The position numbers and the translations under genes are program-made. Under the pieces are notes generated by a model. It saw only the letters and a program-made list of their open reading frames with translations, was not told where the DNA came from and ran no database searches. A DNA stretch of 64,000 nt from Halapricum desulfuricans (GTDB taxonomy: Archaea; Halobacteriota; Halobacteria; Halobacteriales; Haloarculaceae). Shown here piece after piece: positions 41,965 to 50,564 of the stretch. The DNA is taken from positions 1,674,001 through 1,738,000 of the forward strand of contig NZ_CP064791.1 in assembly GCF_017094465.1 (NCBI RefSeq). Direction: 5' to 3'. The stretch's first letter is position 1. The number at the start of each line of letters is the position of its first letter.

Positions 41965-42648
41965 ATGCGATACGTTATCGTGGGTGCTGGACGCGTCGGG
42001 CTCCGGACGGCCCGCGCGCTCCGCGAGAGCGGCCACGAAGTCGTACTCGTCGACCGATCCCACGAACGGGCGGAACGGGCCAGGACCGACGGGTTCGACG
42101 TGATCGAGGGCGATGGATCGGTCGAGGAAACACTCCGGGACGCGGGACTGGAGACGGCGGACGCGCTCGGCGGGCTGACCGGCGATCTCAACACGAACTT
42201 CGCCGCCTGCCTGATCGCCGACCACCACGACTGTCGGACGGTGATGCGGATCGACGAGGACTACCGCGAGGAGATCTACCGCAAGTACGCCGACGAGGTC
42301 GACGAAATCGTCTATCCCGAACGCCTGGGCGCGATCGCCGCGAAAAACGCCCTGCTGGGCGGGAGCGTCCGGGCCATCGCCGACGTGGCCCACGACGTCC
42401 AGCTCGTCGAACTGACGATCACCGATGCGTCACCGGTGCGGGGCTACAGTATCAGCGAGCTCGAACTGCCGGCCAACACCCGATTGCTCGCGTTCGGCAA
42501 AGCGGACGAGCCACTGACGGTCCCCACGGACGACGTCTCGCTCGAGCGCGGCGACCGGCTTGTCGTCGTCGCCGAGTTCGACGTGCTCGGAGACGTCCGA
42601 AACATCGTCGTCGGCGAAACCGGCCGAGCGGCTCTCGGAGGTGCCTGA
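41965..42648 (+). CDS. trkA: TrkA family potassium regulator (RCK)
   Basis: 227 residues. TrkA-N with MRYVIVGAGRVGLRTARAL and VVLVDRSHERAERARTDGF; TrkA-C with ASPVRGYSISELELPANTRL...VPTDDVSLERGDRLVVVAE. No membrane partner is adjacent; it may serve a channel elsewhere. It is followed after 2 nt by the second RAM-domain gene, so they are co-transcribed. Confidence 0.93.
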   Translation: MRYVIVGAGRVGLRTARALRESGHEVVLVDRSHERAERARTDGFDVIEGDGSVEETLRDAGLETADALGGLTGDLNTNFAACLIADHHDCRTVMRIDEDYREEIYRKYADEVDEIVYPERLGAIAAKNALLGGSVRAIADVAHDVQLVELTITDASPVRGYSISELELPANTRLLAFGKADEPLTVPTDDVSLERGDRLVVVAEFDVLGDVRNIVVGETGRAALGGA

Positions 42649-42650
42649 AT

Positions 42651-42881
42651 ATGGTTATCGCATACGTTATGGTCAAAGCGCACACCGGCGAGGCGGACCG
42701 ACTCAAAGACGAGATCGAACGACTCGACGGCGTCGTCGACGCGCACATCGTCGCCGGCGACGTCGACCTCATCGCGAAAGTCGAGGTCGATTCACCGGCA
42801 AACGTCAAGGACATCGCTGCGACTCACATCCAGGACATCGACGGCGTCGAAAGCACTCAGACCTACATCGCGATGGACTGA
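42651..42881 (+). CDS. Stand-alone RAM (Lrp/AsnC ligand-binding) domain protein
   Basis: 76 residues: MVIAYVMVKAHTGEADRLKD...VDAHIVAGDVDLIAKVEVDS...DIDGVESTQTYIAMD. Same fold as 41646-41876 and similar in sequence, with no DNA-binding domain. Its start is 2 nt after the trkA stop, which suggests a ligand sensor for that TrkA. Confidence 0.9.
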   Translation: MVIAYVMVKAHTGEADRLKDEIERLDGVVDAHIVAGDVDLIAKVEVDSPANVKDIAATHIQDIDGVESTQTYIAMD

Positions 42882-42912
42882 TGCGGTCGGTCACGTGTCC
42901 GTGACAGAGCGG

Positions 42913-43431
42913 TCAGAGCGGCGTCCCGCCGCGTTCGCCCTGTGCACCGCCGGACTGGGCCTGATCGAGCAGTCCCGCCACCGGTGGCTGATAATCGTAG
43001 CCCGGTACGATCCCTTCGACGTAGGTCCCCTCGACGTACTCGACCAGTGCTTTCGCGACGTCTGCCGCCTGTGATTCGCTGCCGCTAGTGAACGCGTACG
43101 TGATCTCGACGGTCTCGTCGATCCGGCGGACCTCGAACGTATCGAGTTCGACGTTCGCCCGTGTGGCCATCGGCGCGTCCTCGAGTCGCCGTTCGAGCGT
43201 CTCGAACCATCCCTCGGCGACTGCGGGACCGACGACCTCCCCGACGACCGCCGACAGCGTCGGCACCGTCACATCCACGACGTAGCGCCGGTTCCAGTCC
43301 GCATCCGTCTGTTCGACCGTCACGGTCCCGTCGAACGGTGTCGTCGTCACGGCCGCACGGTCGTCCGTGACATCGTAGCCGTCGTGTGTCTCGAACGCTT
43401 CACGCACCGCATCGGGCAACTCGTGTGTCAT
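42913..43431 (-). CDS. DUF5813-like haloarchaeal protein
   Basis: 172 residues, acidic: MTHELPDAVREAFETHDGYDVTDDRAAVTTTPFDGTVTVE is the opening, with alternating beta and helix (ADWNRRYVVDVTVPTLSAVV, then ELDTFEVRRIDETVEITYAFTS) and a Gly-rich end (QSGGAQGERGGTPL). Function unknown; the family name is from memory. Its start at 43431 follows a TATATA run at 43437-43442. Confidence 0.7.
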   Translation of the reverse strand: MTHELPDAVREAFETHDGYDVTDDRAAVTTTPFDGTVTVEQTDADWNRRYVVDVTVPTLSAVVGEVVGPAVAEGWFETLERRLEDAPMATRANVELDTFEVRRIDETVEITYAFTSGSESQAADVAKALVEYVEGTYVEGIVPGYDYQPPVAGLLDQAQSGGAQGERGGTPL

Positions 43432-43500
43432 TGGCCTATATACGGTCGGGACGCGCAAAAGGACATCGTGTCCGAAGCTTCGAATCCACCCAGCGACTCA

Positions 43501-43579
43501 TAGTGACCGTTGTAATGATTTACCGGTGCGACCGCACCAGTCGTGCGGTCAACCCGGAACAGACTTACAACGGTCGCTA
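43501..43579. repeat. 79-bp nested palindrome upstream of tRNA-Leu
   Basis: Outer arms of 15 bases (43501-43515 and 43565-43579) pair with one G-T mismatch, sharing GACCGTTGTAA. Inside, GACCGCAC (43530-43537) and GTGCGGTC (43543-43550) pair with a 5-base loop. The element could be a small mobile remnant (MITE-like), an RNA stem or a cruciform. It is not part of any gene. Confidence 0.6.
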
Positions 43580-43676
43580 TCACACGACCCTCACGTCTGT
43601 TCGCCGCAGAATACGCACGGCTCGTTACACTCGCTGTTCGCCTTTTCGAGGCGCTCCCGATGGTCGCGCCTCGCTA

Positions 43677-43699
43677 TGCGAGGGATGGGATTCGAACCC
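43677..43699. repeat. Exact copy of the 3' end of tRNA-Leu, att-like
   Basis: 23 bases identical to 43800-43822, that is the discriminator base, 3' acceptor strand and part of the T arm of tRNA-Leu, 101 bp beyond the tRNA. Integrative elements of archaea leave such copies when they insert in tRNA 3' ends. The space is too short for an element, so this is a scar. Confidence 0.65.
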
Positions 43700-43799
43700 G
43701 ACTGCGAGACGATCGGCCTCACTGCGTTCGGCCGCTGCGACTCGCGTAGTTCGAATCCAACAGCGGCACTCGTCGCTCACGAATGTGTGAGCGACAGAG

Positions 43800-43884
43800 T
43801 GCGAGGGATGGGATTCGAACCCATGGACCCCTGCGGGAGCGGGTCTTAAGCCCGCCGCCTTTGGCCTAGCTCAGCCACCCTCGC
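43800..43884 (-). tRNA. tRNA-Leu (UAA anticodon)
   Basis: 85 nt on the minus strand. Acceptor GCGAGGG pairs with CCCTCGC plus discriminator A; the D arm GCTGAGCTAGG..., anticodon stem GGCGGG with loop CTTAAGA (anticodon TAA), a long variable arm (CTCCCGCAGGGG) and T arm GGGTTCGAATCCC are all present. The long variable arm supports a class II Leu tRNA. No CCA is encoded and no intron is seen. Confidence 0.95.
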
Positions 43885-43933
43885 GCAGCCACCACTCGGG
43901 TCGGCCACGGAAAATCGGTTTCGGTCCGAACCG

Positions 43934-44479
43934 CTACATCTCGTAGGCGTAAATCTGCTCCGGATCCGGGAAAAACGCCGACGGATCGTCGTGCTCGATC
44001 GTTCCTAAATGGGTCCCATCGAGCTTCTGTACGTGTGTGAACATTCGACCGCGATCCATTGCGGCTCGAACCAGCGGTGCCGCGAACTGGAGCTTGTAGC
44101 TGCCAGCGATAAATACGGCGATCTGTTCGTCGTGATCGAGACACTCCGTGACGAGGAACGCGAGCCCGTCGATCTGGGCCTGATAGACACCCGTCTCGTC
44201 GAAGTCGGCCTGCTCGTCCATCTCGGTGAACTCCGCAGCATAGTTTCCGGGGATGACGTGTGAGAAGCCCCACTCGTCGGTGTCTCCGGACGCCGGGGGC
44301 TTCGGGGTCGTGTCCCCCGCCGGAATAGCCACCGTGTCGTACCCGCTGTCCTGGCGATCGGCGGCCATCCGTCGCATGTCCGTGATTGTCTGCTCCCATC
44401 CGGACTGGGCCTGTTCGCTCGCTTGCGCCAGGTGCTCGGTGATATCTGGCTCCGTTCGGTTCGGACCGGTTCTGACCAT
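43934..44479 (-). CDS. Uncharacterised haloarchaeal protein, 181 aa
   Basis: Acidic, with a helical amino-terminal region (DITEHLAQASEQAQSGWEQTITDMRRMAADRQDSGYDTVAI) and a Cys-containing globular part (LVTECLDHDEQIAVFIAGSYKLQFA, then IEHDDPSAFFPDPEQIYAYEM). I do not recognise it. An AAATAAAGG box on the plus strand near 44503-44511 fits a leaderless promoter for the ATG at 44479. No signal or membrane segment. Confidence 0.75.
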   Translation of the reverse strand: MVRTGPNRTEPDITEHLAQASEQAQSGWEQTITDMRRMAADRQDSGYDTVAIPAGDTTPKPPASGDTDEWGFSHVIPGNYAAEFTEMDEQADFDETGVYQAQIDGLAFLVTECLDHDEQIAVFIAGSYKLQFAAPLVRAAMDRGRMFTHVQKLDGTHLGTIEHDDPSAFFPDPEQIYAYEM

Positions 44480-44631
44480 GCCTATCAGTGGCACTGCGCG
44501 CAAATAAAGGACACGCGTACGTCTCCGGGAATGGGACCGGTGTACCGGCTGTTCGGAGTGATGTCGGGATATCCGTGGCTCCAGAAGCAAAAAGCGGGAC
44601 GGGCGATATGACCAGCGTGCGCAAGCGGTCA

Positions 44632-44647
44632 AGACAGACAGACAGAC
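44632..44647. repeat. Microsatellite (AGAC)x4
   Basis: Four tandem copies between the 181-residue gene and the small membrane protein gene; the rest of 44480-44676 shows no gene. Confidence 0.6.
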
Positions 44648-44676
44648 GACAGCAGTCCAAGCGAGTACCGGTCGTC

Positions 44677-45099
44677 TCAGACAGAGACGCCGGCGAACAG
44701 TTCCAGAACGAGCGAGATGCCGAGGACGACGAGGCTCGTCACGAATACTTTCAGATCCCGGCTGACCCGGTCTTCGACCGGGATCTGCAGATCACGAAGC
44801 GGCGGCAAGTCGTGGAGTCGCTCCTCGAACCCCCACGGGCTATCGGATTCGACGGTGATGCGTTTCGTATCCTTCGAGGGACGTTTTGGCTGGATGCCGA
44901 AGCTCCCGAGTCCGAACAGCAGGAACCCGATATAGAAGAGGACGTATTTCAGTGTCAACAGTCCGTTACCGAACAGGAAAGAGACGACGCCGCTAACCGC
45001 GACGATGGCCGCGGCGACGGCACAGACCCAGACGATCAGATCGACCGCACGGTGGGTGTTACTCGTCACTCGTACGACGCTCGATAGTGGATTCGACAT
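44677..45099 (-). CDS. Small membrane protein at the end of the peptide ABC operon
   Basis: 140 residues with three likely membrane helices (about 20-42, 48-66 and 118-138), separated by a charged loop ([44 protein letters not shown]). Unknown function. Its ATG lies 41 bp inside the 3' end of the DppF gene, in another frame, so it is co-transcribed with the transporter. Confidence 0.75.
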   Translation of the reverse strand: MSNPLSSVVRVTSNTHRAVDLIVWVCAVAAAIVAVSGVVSFLFGNGLLTLKYVLFYIGFLLFGLGSFGIQPKRPSKDTKRITVESDSPWGFEERLHDLPPLRDLQIPVEDRVSRDLKVFVTSLVVLGISLVLELFAGVSV

Positions 45100-46672
45100 C
45101 CTCGTAGTCCCCGGTATGTCGATGACAGTAGCTGGCCTTCCCTGATCCGGAAACGTCGTGGAACTCGGGGCTCTGGGTGTCACAGACGCTGCCGAACTCC
45201 TCGTACAGTCGCGTTCGCGCCTTGTCCGGATACCCGGCCTTGAGGTCTGCGACGGCCTGCTGTATCTCCGACTCCACACCGTCGGGGAGATCCAGATCGC
45301 CGAACAGATCCTCGACGCTCTCGTCGATGTCGTCGAACCGTGAGAACACACCGAGTTGTCGCCTGGCGAGGTCGGACGCGCTCAGATCGATCCGCGACCG
45401 CTCGCGGACCACCTCGCGGAATCGCTCGACTGCGTCCCACGCCTCGTTGCTCATTTCCGGTGGCATATGCGCTTCACTGCCGAAGTCCTCATCAAGGAGT
45501 TCCTGGCCTCGCTCGGGATACCCGGCTTTGACGTGATCGACCGCCTCCTCGACTCGCAAGTGAGCCTTCGTCGGGAGCATCGCCCCGTCGAGCGCATCTG
45601 CGACCTCGTCGCCGATATCGTCGAACTGCGAGAACAGCCCCAGACGGCGTTTCATGCGACCCGTCAGACCGATCTCAGTCTCAGTTCTCTCCCGCACGAT
45701 CTCACGGACCGACTCGATCGCGGCCTCCGAGGTGGCGTCGAGTTGCGTCGGTCTGATCTTCGCTGGACAGCGTGTCGCGAACGGGCACCCGGCGGGGGGA
45801 TCACGCGGGCTCGGTGGCGTCCCCGGGAGCGTAATCCGGCGAGATGAGTGCGTCGGATCGGGCCGTGGGATCGCGGAGATGAGTGACTTCGTGTACGGGT
45901 TCGACGGGTTCTGGAACAGGTCTTCGGTTTCGCCCAGCTCCATGATCTTCCCGAGATACATCACGGCCACTCGATCACAGATATGTCGAACGACAGAGAG
46001 GTCGTGTGCGATAAACAGGTACGTGAGATTGAACTCCTCCTGGAGGTCCTCGAGCAGGCTAATGATCTTGGCCTGCACGCTGACGTCCAGTGCCGAGACC
46101 GGTTCGTCGAGAACGAGGAAGTCAGGTTCGAGAGCCAGCGCCCGGGCAATGCCGATACGCTGACGCTGCCCGCCGGAGAACTGGTGGGGGTACCGGAAGT
46201 AGTGTTCGTCCCGGAGTCCGACCGCCGACAGCAGCTCGAAGACGCGTTCACGTCGGTCCTGTTTTGTCTGCCAGTCGTGTGCATCGAGCGGTTCGCGAAT
46301 GATCTCCCCGACCGTCATGCGGTCGTTGAGACTGGATTGAGGGTCCTGAAACACCATCTGGGCGTTCTGGCGCCACTCTTTCAGGTCCGAGCCGGACAGC
46401 GCTGTCACGTCGGTCCCGTCGAAGGAGATCGATCCCTCGGTTGCCCGTTCGAGTTGCAGGAGAGTTCTCCCGAGGGTACTCTTGCCACAGCCGGACTCGC
46501 CGACGAGGCCGAGTGTTTCACCTCGCTTGATCTGGAAGTCGACACCGTCGACGGCCTTCACCGGCGGGCCGGCGAAGAACCCATCGCCACCGTAGTACTT
46601 CTTCAGTCCAGTGACGTCTATGAGTACCTCTTCGTCTGTAACCGTCTCGCGCTGCGCCGTCATCTGACTCAT
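45059..46672 (-). CDS. dppF: Oligopeptide/dipeptide ABC ATPase (DppF-like) with inserted tandem repeats
   Basis: 537 residues, about 200 more than usual. ATPase core: Walker [10 protein letters not shown] (58-66), Q loop FQDP, signature [15 protein letters not shown] (165-180), Walker [13 protein letters not shown] (185-196), then the switch His in [10 protein letters not shown]. The family tail normally keeps four Cys close together; here Cys 296 and 302 (GCPFATRC) are separated from Cys 497 and 516 by about 190 residues. That insert holds two related ~80-residue repeats (about 316-400 and 412-496) sharing RRxLGxFSxFDDI and KAGYPxxxxxLxxEEFGS-like blocks. Overlaps dppD by ATGA. Confidence 0.92.
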   Translation of the reverse strand: MSQMTAQRETVTDEEVLIDVTGLKKYYGGDGFFAGPPVKAVDGVDFQIKRGETLGLVGESGCGKSTLGRTLLQLERATEGSISFDGTDVTALSGSDLKEWRQNAQMVFQDPQSSLNDRMTVGEIIREPLDAHDWQTKQDRRERVFELLSAVGLRDEHYFRYPHQFSGGQRQRIGIARALALEPDFLVLDEPVSALDVSVQAKIISLLEDLQEEFNLTYLFIAHDLSVVRHICDRVAVMYLGKIMELGETEDLFQNPSNPYTKSLISAIPRPDPTHSSRRITLPGTPPSPRDPPAGCPFATRCPAKIRPTQLDATSEAAIESVREIVRERTETEIGLTGRMKRRLGLFSQFDDIGDEVADALDGAMLPTKAHLRVEEAVDHVKAGYPERGQELLDEDFGSEAHMPPEMSNEAWDAVERFREVVRERSRIDLSASDLARRQLGVFSRFDDIDESVEDLFGDLDLPDGVESEIQQAVADLKAGYPDKARTRLYEEFGSVCDTQSPEFHDVSGSGKASYCHRHTGDYEDVESTIERRTSDE

Positions 46673-47748
46673 GCTTCGTCACCCCGGTGCTCATCGTCGG
46701 CTATCTCGGTGTGCTGCCTGACACGCTCTTCCTCGGATTCCCCGTCCGGGTACAGGAGACATGCCGCAGTATGGTCGTGTTCGTCGTTGACGGACACGTG
46801 CTGTGGCGGGACGTTGTCACAGGCGTCGAACGCTTTGGGACAGCGAGGAGCGAACCGACAGTATGACGCAGGTTCGTTCGGAGTCGGAACCTCTCCCTCG
46901 ATCGTTTCGAGTCCCTCCTTTCGAGACTGTTCGCCCGGAATCGAGTCGATCAGCGCCTCCGTGTAGGGGTGTTTTGGATTGGCGAACAACTCTTCGACCG
47001 GTGCCTGTTCGACGATCTGACCGGCATACATGACGTTGACGCGATCCGCGATGTCCGCGATGACCCCCATGTCGTGGGTGATGAACAGGATCGAGAGGCC
47101 GCGTTCCGCTTGCAGGTCCTTCAGCAAGTCGAGGATCTGAGCCTGAATGGTCACGTCCAGCGCCGTCGTCGGTTCGTCACAGATCAGGAACTCGGGGTCA
47201 CAGGCGAGCATCATCGCGATGACGGCTCGCTGGCGCATCCCGCCGGAGAACTCGTGGGGATATTCGTCCAGGCGACGCTTCGGGTCCGGAATACCAACTG
47301 CCTCGAGGAGCTTCGTCGCCTCCTCCGTCGCTTCCGGACCGGTTATGCCTCGATTCACCTTCAGCGACTCACGGATCTGATTGCCGACGGTGTAGACCGG
47401 GTTGAGCGACTGTTGGGGATCCTGGAAAACCATCCCGATTCCGCTGCCGCGGACGGAGCGATACTCCGCATCCGAGAGTTCCGTGAGTTCTTTCCCGTTA
47501 AATCGGATAGAGGACTCCGATCGGACCCGTCCGGGAGAATCGATCAGACCCATGATAGACCGGGCCGTGACGCTTTTACCCGATCCGGACTCGCCGACGA
47601 TTCCGACCGTCTCACCGCGCTTGACGTCGAAGCTAATCGAATCGACGGCCCGAATCGTCTCACGATCGGTGTAGAACACCGTCTGCAGGTTCTGTACCGA
47701 GAGGATCGTATCACTATCTGTCATATTAGTAGTAGATTCTGAACTCAT
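46669..47748 (-). CDS. dppD: Oligopeptide/dipeptide ABC ATPase (DppD-like)
   Basis: 359 residues. Walker [10 protein letters not shown], signature [15 protein letters not shown], Walker [12 protein letters not shown], then [16 protein letters not shown] and the tail [18 protein letters not shown]...AACLLYP, which keeps the four-Cys cluster typical of DppD. It drives import with DppF; ATP is hydrolysed at the paired sites. The stop overlaps dppF by ATGA, and the start overlaps the dppC stop by one base (TAATG). Confidence 0.95.
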   Translation of the reverse strand: MSSESTTNMTDSDTILSVQNLQTVFYTDRETIRAVDSISFDVKRGETVGIVGESGSGKSVTARSIMGLIDSPGRVRSESSIRFNGKELTELSDAEYRSVRGSGIGMVFQDPQQSLNPVYTVGNQIRESLKVNRGITGPEATEEATKLLEAVGIPDPKRRLDEYPHEFSGGMRQRAVIAMMLACDPEFLICDEPTTALDVTIQAQILDLLKDLQAERGLSILFITHDMGVIADIADRVNVMYAGQIVEQAPVEELFANPKHPYTEALIDSIPGEQSRKEGLETIEGEVPTPNEPASYCRFAPRCPKAFDACDNVPPQHVSVNDEHDHTAACLLYPDGESEEERVRQHTEIADDEHRGDEA

Positions 47749-49289
47749 TAGCCGCCACCTCCGGCCGCTGCTTCTTCGCCTTCATCGCCGACAGTCTCGG
47801 GGTCGATAGCGTCACGGATGCCGTCACCGAGCGCGTTCAGCCCCGTCACGAGCAGGACGATCATCAGTCCGGGGAGCAGGGAGATGTGCCACGATGGCCC
47901 GGACACGTAGTCCTGCCCGAGCGAGATTGCCCGTCCCCAGGCCGGCGTCGGCGCGGAGATGCCGAGGCCGTTACCGAGGAACGACAGCGCCGACAGCGAG
48001 ATGATGATCCCGCCGGCGGACATCGAGGCGTATACGAGCAAGTACCCGAGGATGTACGGGAACATGTGCTTGCGCATGATCTTGCGTGGTGTCTGGCCGT
48101 AGCTTTTGGCGGCCAGGATCCACTCCTCCTGTGCCACCTGTAAGGCGGGCCCACGGACGGCCCGCCACAGGAACGGCCACGTTGTGAATGCAAATACGAG
48201 AGCCAACAGCATACCGCCGTCGAGAATCTGCCCGAGCCAGTGGTTCGCGAACACGGCACTGACCATGATCAAGAGCAGTAGCTGTGGGACCGATACGACC
48301 CCATCAGCGGTTGTCAACACCGCGAGATCGACACTCCCGCCGTAGTACGCCGAGAACATCGACAGCAGGGCCGCGATGATGGCTGCACCGATGATCGCGA
48401 TGCCCGTTACGATCATCGTGATCCGGGCACCTCCCATCATGAACGTGAACAGATCGCGCCCGTTCGGGATCGTCCCGAACGGATGGAACCGACCGTAGTC
48501 GTCGTAACTCATCGGCCCGACGTTCTGCGAGCCGCCTTTCGACTTGGATCCGAAGTTCGCCTGCCCGACGTACGTCGTCTGGACGCTCCCGTCCTCTTCG
48601 GAATAATACTGTATCGTGTACTCGTATGAGCTCTGGATGTTCCGCTCGACCGTCGTCGGACCGAGTGCCGGGCCGAACACGGCCATCGTCAGGAACAACA
48701 CCAGGACGACGATACCGAACTGGCCCCACTGGTGGTCCCGCAGGTTTTCGATGATGTTGTCCGTCGGCGTCCAGTCGGCTTCGCGGTAGTGTTTCCGGTA
48801 GACGAGCCAGCCACGGAACGTCCAATAGGCCGTAAACAGAGAGTACGCGATGATGAGGGAGAACCGGAGCGCCCACGCGTAGGCGGGTGGCAGTCCGAGG
48901 AACGTCCCGTTCCAGCCGCTGTTCGGTCCGGTCTGATAACCCTGGTTCGGAATGACATCACGGCTGAACAAGGTGATGATATTATCCGTGAATCCGCCGG
49001 CGCCTCGTAGCGTCGACACGAGTGTGTTCTGAACGTCGACGATCATCTGCTCGGCACTCGCCGAAACGAGTCCGACCAGCACGTCAAGCAGTCCGGTCAC
49101 CCCGAGAACGAGCGCATCCAGCGCGCCGAGCACGATGCCGGCGTACGTGCCGAACTCGACGGCGATCAGAATCGACATCGGAACCGCCCACATCAGGAAC
49201 GGCCGGGGATTGTTGCGTATCCGAGTGCGCAAAGCGAGACCTTCCCGTTCAGTCGTCTCTTCTCGAAGCGTCGAAGTATCTTCGGACAT
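47748..49289 (-). CDS. dppC: Dipeptide ABC permease (DppC-like) with long amino-terminal extension
   Basis: 513 residues, against about 300 for most DppC. Residues 1-190 form an extension with membrane segments near 33-50, 55-78 and 135-160 that is absent in common family members. The core has an EAA loop EEWILAAKSYGQTPRKIMRKHMFPYIL and ends LPGLMIVLLVTGLNALGDGIRDAIDP. A periplasm-side insertion (QSSYEYTIQYYSEEDGSV) lies between helices 1 and 2 of the core. The carboxy tail is acidic and Gly rich. Confidence 0.9.
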   Translation of the reverse strand: MSEDTSTLREETTEREGLALRTRIRNNPRPFLMWAVPMSILIAVEFGTYAGIVLGALDALVLGVTGLLDVLVGLVSASAEQMIVDVQNTLVSTLRGAGGFTDNIITLFSRDVIPNQGYQTGPNSGWNGTFLGLPPAYAWALRFSLIIAYSLFTAYWTFRGWLVYRKHYREADWTPTDNIIENLRDHQWGQFGIVVLVLFLTMAVFGPALGPTTVERNIQSSYEYTIQYYSEEDGSVQTTYVGQANFGSKSKGGSQNVGPMSYDDYGRFHPFGTIPNGRDLFTFMMGGARITMIVTGIAIIGAAIIAALLSMFSAYYGGSVDLAVLTTADGVVSVPQLLLLIMVSAVFANHWLGQILDGGMLLALVFAFTTWPFLWRAVRGPALQVAQEEWILAAKSYGQTPRKIMRKHMFPYILGYLLVYASMSAGGIIISLSALSFLGNGLGISAPTPAWGRAISLGQDYVSGPSWHISLLPGLMIVLLVTGLNALGDGIRDAIDPETVGDEGEEAAAGGGG

Positions 49290-49290
49290 C

Positions 49291-50379
49291 TTATTCAGCC
49301 TCCTCGAGAGTGATCCGCGGATCGATATACGTGTACAACAGGTCCTGCGTGATGTTGAACGCGACCTGGATGATGATGAACAGGAAGACGAGTGCCATCA
49401 CGACCGGGATGTCCGGTCCGAGCACGGCCCGGAAGAACAGGTTTCCGAGCCCGTTGATCCCGAACACGCGTTCCACGAGGACGGAGCCACCGATCAGGAG
49501 GTAGAACTCGCCCATGATGACCGGTAGCAGCGGAACGACCGCGTTCCGACCGACATGTTTGAAGATGATACGCTGGGTCGACAGACCCTTTGCCTTCGCC
49601 GTCTCGACGTATTTCGAATTGATGCTCTCGAGCACGGCAGTCCGCCCGATCCGGACCTCGTTCCCCATCGACGAGGAGCCAAGAACCAGTGCAGCAGGGA
49701 GGATCCACTTGAATGCCGTCCCCATCGGACGCGGATTCGGAACTGGGATACCGAGCGCTTCCAGATACGGAACCCCCTCGAACACGGGATAGACGGTGAA
49801 GAGACGCCCGAGAACGTCCGGTGTCCCGGACACTGGCGTCTCGACGAGTAACGTCCGATACCAGTCGAGGTGACCGCCGACGGAGATCAACCCGGCGAGC
49901 ATCACGGCCAGCCAGAAGTTCGGCATCGCACGCCAGATGATGCCGAATCCCGACGCGGTGTAGTCACGGAACGTGTTCGCTCGGAGTCCGGCATAGAGTC
50001 CGACAGGAATCCCAACGACCAGTGCAACCATTACCGACCAGAACCCGAGCCATATCGTCGCGGGCATGCGGCCGACGATGAGCGATAGCGCGTTCGTGCC
50101 GCGCTGGACCGTCCAGGACTGGCCGAACTGGAAGGTTACGAGATCGGTGATAACCCTGAAGTATTGGCGCCACAGCGGCACCTTCTCACCGTTCGGATAG
50201 ATGATGTTGAGTTGGATTCTGAGCTGTCGAACGTCGGCCGGGGTCGCTTGCTGACCGAGAATCGTTCCCACCGGGTCGATCGGTCCGAGATAGAGGATCA
50301 GAAACGACATCGTGATCCCGAATATCATGACCGGGACCGCGAGAAGGAGACGCTTGACGAGATATAGCGTCCGGTTCAT
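49291..50379 (-). CDS. dppB: Dipeptide ABC permease (DppB-like)
   Basis: 362 residues, DppB type: YLVKRLLLAVPVMIFGITMSFLILY at the start, the FGQSWTVQRG loop, and the EAA motif ETAKAKGLSTQRIIFKHVGRNAVVPLLP; six membrane segments. Its stop is 1 nt before the dppC start. A loop of about 60 residues (SVGGHLDWYRTLLVETPVSGTPDVL onward) is longer than usual. Confidence 0.93.
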   Translation of the reverse strand: MNRTLYLVKRLLLAVPVMIFGITMSFLILYLGPIDPVGTILGQQATPADVRQLRIQLNIIYPNGEKVPLWRQYFRVITDLVTFQFGQSWTVQRGTNALSLIVGRMPATIWLGFWSVMVALVVGIPVGLYAGLRANTFRDYTASGFGIIWRAMPNFWLAVMLAGLISVGGHLDWYRTLLVETPVSGTPDVLGRLFTVYPVFEGVPYLEALGIPVPNPRPMGTAFKWILPAALVLGSSSMGNEVRIGRTAVLESINSKYVETAKAKGLSTQRIIFKHVGRNAVVPLLPVIMGEFYLLIGGSVLVERVFGINGLGNLFFRAVLGPDIPVVMALVFLFIIIQVAFNITQDLLYTYIDPRITLEEAE

Positions 50380-50564
50380 CGCGAGTCACCCCTATAGCTG
50401 CTCCGCGCGGGCGCGCTCTCGGTGCGCCTCACGCACGCACGTACACGATACGGTCGGCACAGCGACGATTGCGAAAACGGTTGATCAGCCGGAGTCTGTA
50501 CCATGGCAAACAGATTACCCGATGGAAACAATGCCGCGGATTTAACTATGTTGGTTCGGGCCGT
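50380..50564 (-). promoter_or_regulatory. 185-bp spacer between the binding protein and dppB
   Basis: No gene is seen. A TTAAATC-like box (complement of 50540-50546) could start an internal transcript for dppBCDF; Gly/Cys-rich stem-forming sequence (GCGCGGGCGCGC at 50405-50416) could stabilise the upstream mRNA. I see no decayed carboxy-terminal binding-protein codons here, which bears on the permutation. Confidence 0.4.

Noticed and set aside
43386-43849. Short plus-strand frames with MGFEP motifs near tRNA-Leu
   Set aside because: They translate the tRNA 3' copies and are not proteins.
44632-44647. AGAC microsatellite as phase-variation switch
   Set aside because: It lies between genes and changes no reading frame that I can see.
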